Shown here in pieces: positions 36,101 through 48,300 of a stretch of DNA of 64,000 nucleotides. Origin of the DNA: Osmia lignaria lignaria (taxonomy: Eukaryota; Arthropoda; Insecta; Hymenoptera; Megachilidae); the NCBI RefSeq assembly GCF_051020975.1, contig NW_027478159.1:10308501-10372500 (forward strand), in the 5' to 3' direction. Numbering within the stretch: the first letter of the stretch is position 1; the number at the start of each line of letters is the position of its first letter. A program made the translations under genes and the position numbers. The notes beneath the pieces are model-generated. The model saw only the letters and a list, made by a program, of their open reading frames with translations, was not told the origin of the DNA and did no database searches.

Positions 36101-39100
36101 TGTATCTCTATTATGTTGGTGCGGCTTCGGAACTTTTAAATATCTTGATATATCTCGAGAACTACGCATCTGATCAAAAAATATCATAGAACATAAAAAG
36201 TAGGAAACTTAATTCTCTACAAAAAAGGTCTCTTAACATTTTGCCATAGCTCTCTTCGTTTCCGAGATATTTGCAGATTTATCTCAAGGGAAGGGGCCTA
36301 ACGGACATATTTCGAGATATTTCTGCTTCTTGTTGTTCTTCTTCTGCACAGCTAAACTGGAAGTGGCATTTCCAGCTCGCACTAGTGCAGCGTTATCTCA
36401 ACGAAAGGGGCCACGGTGTTTCTGTATCTCCATTATGTTGGTGCGGCTTCGGAACTTTTAAATATCTCGATATATCTCGAAAACTACGCTTCTGATCAAA
36501 AAATATCATAGAACATAAATTGTAGGAAACATAATTCTCTACAAAAAACGTCTCTTAACATTTTGCCATAGCTTGCTTCGTTTCCGAGATATTTGCAGAT
36601 TCAGCTCAAAGGAACTGGCCTGACGGACATATTTCGAGATATTTCTTCTTCTTGTTGTTCTTGCTCTGCACAGCTAAGCTGGAAGTGGCATTTGCAGCTC
36701 GCAGTAGTGCAGAGTTATCTCAAAGAAAGGGGCCACGGTGTTTCTGTATCTCTATTATGTTTGTGCGGCTTCGGAACTTTTAAATATCTCGATATATCTC
36801 GAAAACTACGGTTCTGATCAAAAAATATCATAGAACATAAATTGTAGGAAACATAATTCTCTACAAAAAAGGTCTCTTAACATTTTACCATAGCTCGCTT
36901 CGTTTCCGAGATATTTGCAGATTTATCTCAAGGGAAGGGGCCTGACGGACATATTTCGAGATATTTCTTCTTCTTGTTGTTCTTCTTCTGCACAGCTAAG
37001 CTGGAAGTGGCATTTGCAGCTCGCAATAGTGCAGAGTTATCTCAAAGAGAGGGGCCACGGTGTTTCTGTATCTCTATTATGTTGGTGCGGCTTCGGAACT
37101 TTTAGATATCTTGATATATCTCGAGAACTACGCATCTGATCAAAAAATATCATAGAAGACAAAAAGTAGGAAACTTAATTCTCTACAAAAAAGGTCTCTT
37201 AACATTTCGCCATAGCTCGCTTCGTTTCCGAGATATTTGCAGATTTATCTCAAGGGAAGGGGCCTGTCGGACATATTTCGAGATATTTCTTCTTCTTGTT
37301 GTTCTTCTTCTGCACAGCTAAGCTGGAAGTGGCATTTGCGGCTCGCACTAGTGCAGAGTTATCTCAAAGAAAGGGGCCACGGTGTTTCTGTATCTCTATT
37401 GTGTTGGTGCGGCTTCGGAACTTTTAAATATCTCGATATATCTCGAAAATTACGCTTCTGATCAAAAAATATCATAGAACATAAATTGTAGGAAACATAA
37501 TTCTCTACAAAAAAGGTCTCTTAACATTTTGCCGTAGCTCGCTTCGTTTCCGAGATATTTGCAGATATATCTCAAGGGAAGGGGCCTGACGGACATATTT
37601 CGAGATATTTCTTCTTCTTGTTGTTCTTCTTCTGCACAGCTAAACTGGAAGTGGCATTTACAGCTCGCAATAGTGCAGAGTTATCTCAAAGAAAGGGGCC
37701 ACGGTGTTTCTGTATCTCTATTATGTTGGTGCGGCTTCGGAACTTTTAAATATCTTGATATATCTCGAGAACTACGCATCTGATCAAAAAATATCATAGA
37801 ACATAAAAAGTAGGAAACTTAATTCTCTACAAAAAAGGTCTCTTAACATTTTGCCATAGCTCGCTTCGTTTCCGAGATATTTGCAGATTTATCTCAAGGG
37901 AAGGGGCCTGACGGACATATTTCGAGATATTTCTTCTTCTTGTTGTTCTTCTTCTGCACAGCTAAGCTGGAAGTGGCATTTGCAGCTCGCAATAGTGCAG
38001 AGTTATCTCAAAGAGAGGGGCCACGGTGTTTCTGTATCTCTATTATGTTGGTGCGGCTTCGGAACTTTTAGATATCTTGATATATCTCGAGAACTACGCA
38101 TCTGATCAAAAAATATCATAGAAGATAAGAAGTAGGAAACTTAATTCTCTACAAAAATGGTCTCTTAACATTTCGCCATAGCTCGCTTCGTTTCCGAGAT
38201 ATTTGCAGATTTATCTCAAGGGAAGGGGCCTGTCGGACATATTTCGAGATATTTCTTCTTCTTGTTGTTCTTCTTCTGCACAGCTAAGCTGGAAGTGGCA
38301 TTTGCGGCTCGCACTAGTGCAGAGTTATCTCAAAGAAAGGGGCCACGGTGTTTCTGTATCTCTATTATGTTGGTGCGGCTTCGGAACTTTTAAATATCTT
38401 GATATATCTCGAGAACTACGCCTCTGATCGAAAAATATGATAGAACATAAAAAGTAGGAAACTTAATTCTCTACAAAAAACGTCTCTTAACATTTTGCCA
38501 TAGCTCGCTTCGTTTCCGAGACATTTGCAGATACATCTCAAGGGAAGGGGCCTGACGGACATATTTCGAGATATTTCTTCTTCTTGTTGTTCTTCTTCTG
38601 CACAGCTAAACTGGAAGTGGCATTTACAGCTCGCAATAGTGCAGAGTTATCTCAAAGAAAGGGGCCACGGTGTTTCTGTATCTCTATTATGTTGTTGCGG
38701 CTTCGGAACTTTTAAATATCTTGATATATCTCGAGAACTACGCCTCTGATCGAAAAATATCATAGAACATAAAAAGTAGGAAACTTAATTCTCTACAAAA
38801 AAGGTCTCTTAACATTTTGCCATAGCTCGCTTCGTTTCCGAGATATTTGCAGATTTATCTCAAGGGAAGGGGCCTGACGGACATATTTCGCGATATTTCT
38901 TCTTCTTGTTGTTCTTCTTCTGCACAGCTAAGCTGGAAGTGGCATTTGCAGCTCGCAATAGTGCAGAGTTATCTCAAAGAAAGGGGCCACGGTGTTTCTG
39001 TATCTCTATTATGTTGGTGCGGCTTCGGAACTTTTAAATATCTTGATATATCTCGAGAACTACGCATCTGATCAAAAAATATCATAGAACATAAAAAGTA

Positions 39101-42066
39101 GGAAACTTAATTCTCTACAAAAAAGGTCTCTTAACATTTTGCCATAGCTCTCTTCGTTTCCGAGATATTTGCAGATTTATCTCAAGGGAAGGGGCCTAAC
39201 GGACATATTTCGAGATATTTCTGCTTCTTGTTGTTCTTCTTCTGCACAGCTAAACTGGAAGTGGCATTTCCAGCTCGCACTAGTGCAGCGTTATCTCAAC
39301 GAAAGGGGCCACGGTGTTTCTGTATCTCCATTATGTTGGTGCGGCTTCGGAACTTTTAAATATCTCGATATATCTCGAAAACTACGCTTCTGATCAAAAA
39401 ATATCATAGAACATAAATTGTAGGAAACATAATTCTCTACAAAAAACGTCTCTTAACATTTTGCCATAGCTTGCTTCGTTTCCGAGATATTTGCAGATTC
39501 AGCTCAAAGGAACTGGCCTGACGGACATATTTCGAGATATTTCTTCTTCTTGTTGTTCTTGCTCTGCACAGCTAAGCTGGAAGTGGCATTTGCAGCTCGC
39601 AGTAGTGCAGAGTTATCTCAAAGAAAGGGGCCACGGTGTTTCTGTATCTCTATTATGTTTGTGCGGCTTCGGAACTTTTAAATATCTCGATATATCTCGA
39701 AAACTACGGTTCTGATCAAAAAATATCATAGAACATAAATTGTAGGAAACATAATTCTCTACAAAAAAGGTCTCTTAACATTTTACCATAGCTCGCTTCG
39801 TTTCCGAGATATTTGCAGATTTATCTCAAGGGAAGGGGCCTGACGGACATATTTCGAGATATTTCTTCTTCTTGTTGTTCTTCTTCTGCACAGCTAAGCT
39901 GGAAGTGGCATTTGCAGCTCGCAATAGTGCAGAGTTATCTCAAAGAGAGGGGCCACGGTGTTTCTGTATCTCTATTATGTTGGTGCGGCTTCGGAACTTT
40001 TAGATATCTTGATATATCTCGAGAACTACGCATCTGATCAAAAAATATCATAGAAGACAAAAAGTAGGAAACTTAATTCTCTACAAAAAAGGTCTCTTAA
40101 CATTTCGCCATAGCTCGCTTCGTTTCCGAGATATTTGCAGATTTATCTCAAGGGAAGGGGCCTGTCGGACATATTTCGAGATATTTCTTCTTCTTGTTGT
40201 TCTTCTTCTGCACAGCTAAGCTGGAAGTGGCATTTGCGGCTCGCACTAGTGCAGAGTTATCTCAAAGAAAGGGGCCACGGTGTTTCTGTATCTCTATTGT
40301 GTTGGTGCGGCTTCGGAACTTTTAAATATCTCGATATATCTCGAAAATTACGCTTCTGATCAAAAAATATCATAGAACATAAATTGTAGGAAACATAATT
40401 CTCTACAAAAAAGGTCTCTTAACATTTTGCCGTAGCTCGCTTCGTTTCCGAGATATTTGCAGATATATCTCAAGGGAAGGGGCCTGACGGACATATTTCG
40501 AGATATTTCTTCTTCTTGTTGTTCTTCTTCTGCACAGCTAAACTGGAAGTGGCATTTACAGCTCGCAATAGTGCAGAGTTATCTCAAAGAAAGGGGCCAC
40601 GGTGTTTCTGTATCTCTATTATGTTGGTGCGGCTTCGGAACTTTTAAATATCTTGATATATCTCGAGAACTACGCATCTGATCAAAAAATATCATAGAAC
40701 ATAAAAAGTAGGAAACTTAATTCTCTACAAAAAAGGTCTCTTAACATTTTGCCATAGCTCGCTTCGTTTCCGAGATATTTGCAGATTTATCTCAAGGGAA
40801 GGGGCCTGACGGACATATTTCGAGATATTTCTTCTTCTTGTTGTTCTTCTTCTGCACAGCTAAGCTGGAAGTGGCATTTGCAGCTCGCAATAGTGCAGAG
40901 TTATCTCAAAGAGAGGGGCCACGGTGTTTCTGTATCTCTATTATGTTGGTGCGGCTTCGGAACTTTTAGATATCTTGATATATCTCGAGAACTACGCATC
41001 TGATCAAAAAATATCATAGAAGATAAGAAGTAGGAAACTTAATTCTCTACAAAAATGGTCTCTTAACATTTCGCCATAGCTCGCTTCGTTTCCGAGATAT
41101 TTGCAGATTTATCTCAAGGGAAGGGGCCTGTCGGACATATTTCGAGATATTTCTTCTTCTTGTTGTTCTTCTTCTGCACAGCTAAGCTGGAAGTGGCATT
41201 TGCGGCTCGCACTAGTGCAGAGTTATCTCAAAGAAAGGGGCCACGGTGTTTCTGTATCTCTATTATGTTGGTGCGGCTTCGGAACTTTTAAATATCTTGA
41301 TATATCTCGAGAACTACGCCTCTGATCGAAAAATATGATAGAACATAAAAAGTAGGAAACTTAATTCTCTACAAAAAACGTCTCTTAACATTTTGCCATA
41401 GCTCGCTTCGTTTCCGAGACATTTGCAGATACATCTCAAGGGAAGGGGCCTGACGGACATATTTCGAGATATTTCTTCTTCTTGTTGTTCTTCTTCTGCA
41501 CAGCTAAACTGGAAGTGGCATTTACAGCTCGCAATAGTGCAGAGTTATCTCAAAGAAAGGGGCCACGGTGTTTCTGTATCTCTATTATGTTGTTGCGGCT
41601 TCGGAACTTTTAAATATCTTGATATATCTCGAGAACTACGCCTCTGATCGAAAAATATCATAGAACATAAAAAGTAGGAAACTTAATTCTCTACAAAAAA
41701 GGTCTCTTAACATTTTGCCATAGCTCGCTTCGTTTCCGAGATATTTGCAGATTTATCTCAAGGGAAGGGGCCTGACGGACATATTTCGCGATATTTCTTC
41801 TTCTTGTTGTTCTTCTTCTGCACAGCTAAGCTGGAAGTGGCATTTGCAGCTCGCAATAGTGCAGAGTTATCTCAAAGAAAGGGGCCACGGTGTTTCTGTA
41901 TCTCTATTATGTTGGTGCGGCTTCGGAACTTTTAAATATCTTGATATATCTCGAGAACTACGCATCTGATCAAAAAATATCATAGAACATAAAAAGTAGA
42001 AAACTTAATTCTCTACAAAAAAGGTCTCTTAACATTTTGCCATAGCTCTCTTCGTTTCCGAGATAT
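30153..42066. repeat. Super-repeat copy 1 of the 322-bp array (u76-u112, about 11.9 kb)
   Basis: Units from u76 onward recur from u113 (42067): u76-u79 at an offset of 11914 bp, u80-u86 at 12236, u90-u93 at 11270 and u96-u110 at 10626. Markers include tgctcttgcactg-type pyrimidine tract changes (ttcttgctctgc) with ttcagctcaaaggaactgg, gcactattgcag with cttttcaatatc in u80, aagggcagggg in u81, and gttgttgcgg in u93. Changes of offset mark units gained or lost in one copy. Copy 1 itself contains a trimer duplication and two 9-unit HOR copies. Confidence 0.85.
33051..34982. repeat. Three-unit higher-order repeat (u85-u87, u88-u90)
   Basis: Period 966 bp. In order: a tttagatatcttg/gaagacaaaaag unit (33051, 34017), a tgtcggacat unit with tattgtgttgg and atatatttcgaaaatt (33373, 34339), and a gccgtagc unit with gctaaactgg (33695, 34661). 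u87 is chimeric: its tail (ctacggttctg, then ttttaccatag) is that of u84 and not of u90, which marks the crossover that created the second trimer. Confidence 0.9.
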
Positions 42067-42388
42067 TTGCAGATTTATCTCAAGGGAAGGGGCCTAACGG
42101 ACATATTTCGAGATATTTCTGCTTCTTGTTGTTCTTCTTCTGCACAGCTAAACTGGAAGTGGCATTTCCAGCTCGCACTAGTGCAGCGTTATCTCAAAGA
42201 AAGGGGCCACAGTGTTTCTGTATCTCCATTATGTTGGTGCGGCTTCGGAACTTTTAAATATCTCGATATATCTCGAAAACTACGCTTCTGATCAAAAAAT
42301 ATCATAGAACATAAATTGTAGGAAACATAATTCTCTACAAAAAACGTCTCTTAACATTTTGCCATAGCTCGCTTCGTTTCCGAGATAT
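36593..42388. repeat. 9-unit higher-order repeat, two adjacent copies (u96-u104, u105-u113)
   Basis: Period 2898 bp. Copy 1 is 36593-39490 and copy 2 is 39491-42388. Unit types in order are: the aaggaactggcc plus ttcttgctctgc unit; the tttagatatcttg unit; the tgtcggacat unit with tattgtgttgg; the gccgtagc unit; a second tttagatatcttg unit with gaagataagaag; a second tgtcggacat unit with cgcctctgatcg and atatgatag; the gagacatttgcagatacatc unit with gttgttgcgg; the atttcgcgatatt unit; and the cctaacgg unit with ttctgcttc, gcagcgttatc and tctccattatg. The copies differ at very few sites; private changes in u112-u113 (gtagaaaac, ccacagtg) separate copy 2. Confidence 0.92.
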
Positions 42389-45300
42389 TTGCAGATTCAG
42401 CTCAAAGGAACTGGCCTGACGGACATATTTCGAGATATTTCTTCTTCTTGTTGTTCTTGCTCTGCACAGCTAAGCTGGAAGTGGCATTTGCAGCTCGCAG
42501 TAGTGCAGAGTTATCTCAAAGAAAGGGGCCACGGTGTTTCTGTATCTCTATTATGTTGGTGCGGCTTCGGAACTTTTAAATATCTCGATATATCTCGAAA
42601 ACTACGCTTCTGATCAAAAAATATCGTAGAACATAAATTGTAGGAAACATAATTCTCTACAAAAAAGGTCTCTTAACATTTTACCATAGCTCGCTTCGTT
42701 TCCGAGATATTTGCAGATTTATCTCAAGGGAAGGGGCCTAACGGACATATTTCGAGATATTTCTGCTTCTTGTTGTTCTTCTTCTGCACAGCTAAGCTGG
42801 AAGTGGCATTTGCAGCTCGCAATAGTGCAGAGTTATCTCAAAGAAAGGGGCCACGGTGTTTCTGTATCTCTATTATGTTGGTGCGGCTTCGGAACTTTTA
42901 AATATCTCGATATATCTCGAAAACTACGCTTCTGATCAAAAAATATCATAGAGCATAAATTGTAGGAAACATAATTCTCTACAAAAAAGGTCTCTTAACA
43001 TTTTGCCATAGCTCTCTTCGTTTCCGAGATATTTGCAGATTTATCTCAAGGGAAGGGGCCTGACGGACATATTTCGAGATATTTCTTCTTCTTGTTGTTC
43101 TTCTTCTGCACAGCTAAGCTGGAAGTGGCATTTGCAGCTCGCAATAGTGCAGAGTTATCTCAAAGAAAGGGGCCACGGTGTTTCTGTATCTCTATTATGT
43201 TGGTGCGGCATCGGAACTTTTAAATATCTCGATATATCTCGAAAACTACGCTTCTGATCAAAAAATATCATAGAACATAAATTGTAGGAAACATAATTCT
43301 CTACAAAAAAGGTCTCTTAACATTTTGCCATAGCTCTCTTCGTTTCCGAGATATTTGCAGATTTATCTCAAGGGAAGGGGCCTGACGGACATATTTCGAG
43401 ATATTTCTTCTTCTTGTTGTTCTTCTTCTGCACAGCTAAGCTGGAAGTGGCATTTGCAGCTCGCAATAGTGCAGAGTTATCTCAAAGAAAGGGGCCACGG
43501 TGTTTCTGTATCTCTATTATGTTGGTGCGGCATCGGAACTTTTAAATATCTTGATATATCTCGAGAACTACGCATCTGATCAAAAAATATCATAGAACAT
43601 AAAAAGTAGGAAACTTAATTCTCTACAAAAAAGGTCTCTTAACATTTTGCCATAGCTCGCTTCGTTTCCGAGATATTTGCAGATATATCTCAAGGGAAGG
43701 GGCCTGACGGACATATTTCGAGATATTTCTTCTTCTTGTTGTTCTTCTTCTGCACAGCTAAGCTGGAAGTGGCATTTGCGGCTCGCACTATTGCAGAGTT
43801 ATCTCAAAGAAAGGGGCCACGGTGTTTCTGTATCTCTATTATGTTGGTGCGGCTTCGGAACTTTTCAATATCTCGATATATCCCGAAAACTACGCTTCTG
43901 ATCAAAAAATATCATAGAACATAAATTGTAGGAAACATAATTCTCTACAAAAAAGGTCTCTTAACATTTTGCCATAGCTCGCTTCGTTTCCGAGATATTT
44001 GCAGATATATCTCAAGGGCAGGGGCCTGACGGACATATTTCGAGATATTTCTTCTTCTTGTTGTTCTTCTTCTGCACAGCTAAGCTGGAAGTGGCATTTA
44101 CAGCTCGCAATAGTGCAGAGTTATCTCAAAGAAAGGGGCCACGGTGTTTCTGTATCTCTATTATGTTTGTGCGGCTTCGGAACTTTTAAATATCTCGATA
44201 TATCTCGAAAACTACGGTTCTGATCAAAAAATATCATAGAACATAAATTGTAGGAAACATAATTCTCTACAAAAAAGGTCTCTTAACATTTTACCATAGC
44301 TCGCTTCGTTTCCGAGATATTTGCAGATTTATCTCAAGGGAAGGGGCCTGACGGACATATTTCGAGATATTTCTTCTTCTTGTTGTTCTTCTTCTGCACA
44401 GCTAAGCTGGAAGTGGCATTTGCAGCTCGCAATAGTGCAGCGTTATCTCAAAGAGAGGGGCCACGGTGTTTCTGTATCTCTATTATGTTGGTGCGGCTTC
44501 GGAACTTTTAGATATCTTGATATATCTCGAGAACTACGCATCTGATCAAAAAATATCATAGAAGACAAAAAGTAGGAAACTTAATTCTCTACAAAAAAGG
44601 TCTCTTAACATTTCGCCATAGCTCGCTTCGTTTCCGAGATATTTGCAGATTTATCTCAAGGGAAGGGGCCTGTCGGACATATTTCGAGATATTTCTTCTT
44701 CTTGTTGTTCTTCTTCTGCACAGCTAAGCTGGAAGTGGCATTTGCGGCTCGCACTAGTGCAGAGTTATCTCAAAGAAAGGGGCCACGGTGTTTCTGTATC
44801 TCTATTGTGTTGGTGCGGCTTCGGAACTTTTAAATATCTCGATATATTTCGAAAATTACGCTTCTGATCAAAAAATATCATAGAACATAAATTGTAGGAA
44901 ACATAATTCTCTACAAAAAACGTCTCTTAACATTTTGCCATAGCTTGCTTCGTTTCCGAGATATTTGCAGATTCAGCTCAAAGGAACTGGCCTGACGGAC
45001 ATATTTCGAGATATTTCTTCTTCTTGTTGTTCTTGCTCTGCACAGCTAAGCTGGAAGTGGCATTTGCAGCTCGCAGTAGTGCAGAGTTATCTCAAAGAAA
45101 GGGGCCACGGTGTTTCTGTATCTCTATTATGTTTGTGCGGCTTCGGAACTTTTAAATATCTCGATATATCTCGAAAACTACGGTTCTGATCAAAAAATAT
45201 CATAGAACATAAATTGTAGGAAACATAATTCTCTACAAAAAAGGTCTCTTAACATTTTACCATAGCTCGCTTCGTTTCCGAGATATTTGCAGATTTATCT

Positions 45301-48300
45301 CAAGGGAAGGGGCCTGACGGACATATTTCGAGATATTTCTTCTTCTTGTTGTTCTTCTTCTGCACAGCTAAGCTGGAAGTGGCATTTGCAGCTCGCAATA
45401 GTGCAGAGTTATCTCAAAGAGAGGGGCCACGGTGTTTCTGTATCTCTATTATGTTGGTGCGGCTTCGGAACTTTTAGATATCTTGATATATCTCGAGAAC
45501 TACGCATCTGATCAAAAAATATCATAGAAGACAAAAAGTAGGAAACTTAATTCTCTACAAAAAAGGTCTCTTAACATTTCGCCATAGCTCGCTTCGTTTC
45601 CGAGATATTTGCAGATTTATCTCAAGGGAAGGGGCCTGTCGGACATATTTCGAGATATTTCTTCTTCTTGTTGTTCTTCTTCTGCACAGCTAAGCTGGAA
45701 GTGGCATTTGCGGCTCGCACTAGTGCAGAGTTATCTCAAAGAAAGGGGCCACGGTGTTTCTGTATCTCTATTGTGTTGGTGCGGCTTCGGAACTTTTAAA
45801 TATCTCGATATATTTCGAAAATTACGCTTCTGATCAAAAAATATCATAGAACATAAATTGTAGGAAACATAATTCTCTACAAAAAAGGTCTCTTAACATT
45901 TTGCCGTAGCTCGCTTCGTTTCCGAGATATTTGCAGATATATCTCAAGGGAAGGGGCCTGACGGACATATTTCGAGATATTTCTTCTTCTTGTTGTTCTT
46001 CTTCTGCACAGCTAAACTGGAAGTGGCATTTACAGCTCGCAATAGTGCAGAGTTATCTCAAAGAAAGGGGCCACGGTGTTTCTGTATCTCTATTATGTTG
46101 GTGCGGCTTCGGAACTTTTAAATATCTTGATATATCTCGAGAACTACGCATCTGATCAAAAAATATCATAGAACATAAAAAGTAGGAAACTTAATTCTCT
46201 ACAAAAAAGGTCTCTTAACATTTTGCCATAGCTCGCTTCGTTTCCGAGATATTTGCAGATTTATCTCAAGGGAAGGGGCCTGACGGACATATTTCGAGAT
46301 ATTTCTTCTTCTTGTTGTTCTTCTTCTGCACAGCTAAGCTGGAAGTGGCATTTGCAGCTCGCAATAGTGCAGAGTTATCTCAAAGAGAGGGGCCACGGTG
46401 TTTCTGTATCTCTATTATGTTGGTGCGGCTTCGGAACTTTTAGATATCTTGATATATCTCGAGAACTACGCAGCTGATCAAAAAATATCATAGAAGATAA
46501 AAAGTAGGAAACTTAATTCTCTACAAAAATGGTCTCTTAACATTTCGCCATAGCTCGCTTCGTTTCCGAGATATTTGCAGATTTATCTCAAGGGAAGGGG
46601 CCTGTCGGACATATTTCGAGATATTTCTTCTTCTTGTTGTTCTTCTTCTGCACAGCTAAGCTGGAAGTGGCATTTGCGGCTCGCACTAGTGCAGAGTTAT
46701 CTCAAAGAAAGGGGCCACGGTGTTTCTGTATCTCTATTATGTTGGTGCGGCTTCGGAACTTTTAAATATCTTGATATATCTCGAGAACTACGCCTCTGAT
46801 CGAAAAATATGATAGAACATAAAAAGTAGGAAACTTAATTCTCTACAAAAAACGTCTCTTAACATTTTGCCATAGCTCGCTTCGTTTCCGAGACATTTGC
46901 AGATACATCTCAAGGGAAGGGGCCTGACGGACATATTTCGAGATATTTCTTCTTCTTGTTGTTCTTCTTCTGCACAGCTAAACTGGAAGTGGCATTTACA
47001 GCTCGCAATAGTGCAGAGTTATCTCAAAGAAAGGGGCCACGGTGTTTCTGTATCTCCATTATGTTGGTGCGGCTTCGGAACTTTTAAATATCTCGATATA
47101 TCTCGAAAACTACGCTTCTGATCAAAAAATATCATAGAACATAAATTGTAGGAAACATAATTCTCTACAAAAAACGTCTCTTAACATTTTGCCATAGCTT
47201 GCTTCGTTTCCGAGATATTTGCAGATTCAGCTCAAAGGAACTGGCCTGACGGACATATTTCGAGATATTTCTTCTTCTTGTTGTTCTTGCTCTGCACAGC
47301 TAAGCTGGAAGTGGCATTTGCAGCTCGCAGTAGTGCAGAGTTATCTCAAAGAAAGGGGCCACGGTGTTTCTGTATCTCTATTATGTTTGTGCGGCTTCGG
47401 AACTTTTAAATATCTCGATATATCTCGAAAACTACGGTTCTGATCAAAAAATATCATAGAACATAAATTGTAGGAAACATAATTCTCTACAAAAAAGGTC
47501 TCTTAACATTTTACCATAGCTCGCTTCGTTTCCGAGATATTTGCAGATTTATCTCAAGGGAAGGGGCCTGACGGACATATTTCGAGATATTTCTTCTTCT
47601 TGTTGTTCTTCTTCTGCACAGCTAAGCTGGAAGTGGCATTTGCAGCTCGCAATAGTGCAGAGTTATCTCAAAGAGAGGGGCCACGGTGTTTCTGTATCTC
47701 TATTATGTTGGTGCGGCTTCGGAACTTTTAGATATCTTGATATATCTCGAGAACTACGCATCTGATCAAAAAATATCATAGAAGACAAAAAGTAGGAAAC
47801 TTAATTCTCTACAAAAAAGGTCTCTTAACATTTCGCCATAGCTCGCTTCGTTTCCGAGATATTTGCAGATTTATCTCAAGGGAAGGGGCCTGTCGGACAT
47901 ATTTCGAGATATTTCTTCTTCTTGTTGTTCTTCTTCTGCACAGCTAAGCTGGAAGTGGCATTTGCGGCTCGCACTAGTGCAGAGTTATCTCAAAGAAAGG
48001 GGCCACGGTGTTTCTGTATCTCTATTGTGTTGGTGCGGCTTCGGAACTTTTAAATATCTCGATATATCTCGAAAATTACGCTTCTGATCAAAAAATATCA
48101 TAGAACATAAATTGTAGGAAACATAATTCTCTACAAAAAAGGTCTCTTAACATTTTGCCGTAGCTCGCTTCGTTTCCGAGATATTTGCAGATATATCTCA
48201 AGGGAAGGGGCCTGACGGACATATTTCGAGATATTTCTTCTTCTTGTTGTTCTTCTTCTGCACAGCTAAACTGGAAGTGGCATTTACAGCTCGCAATAGT

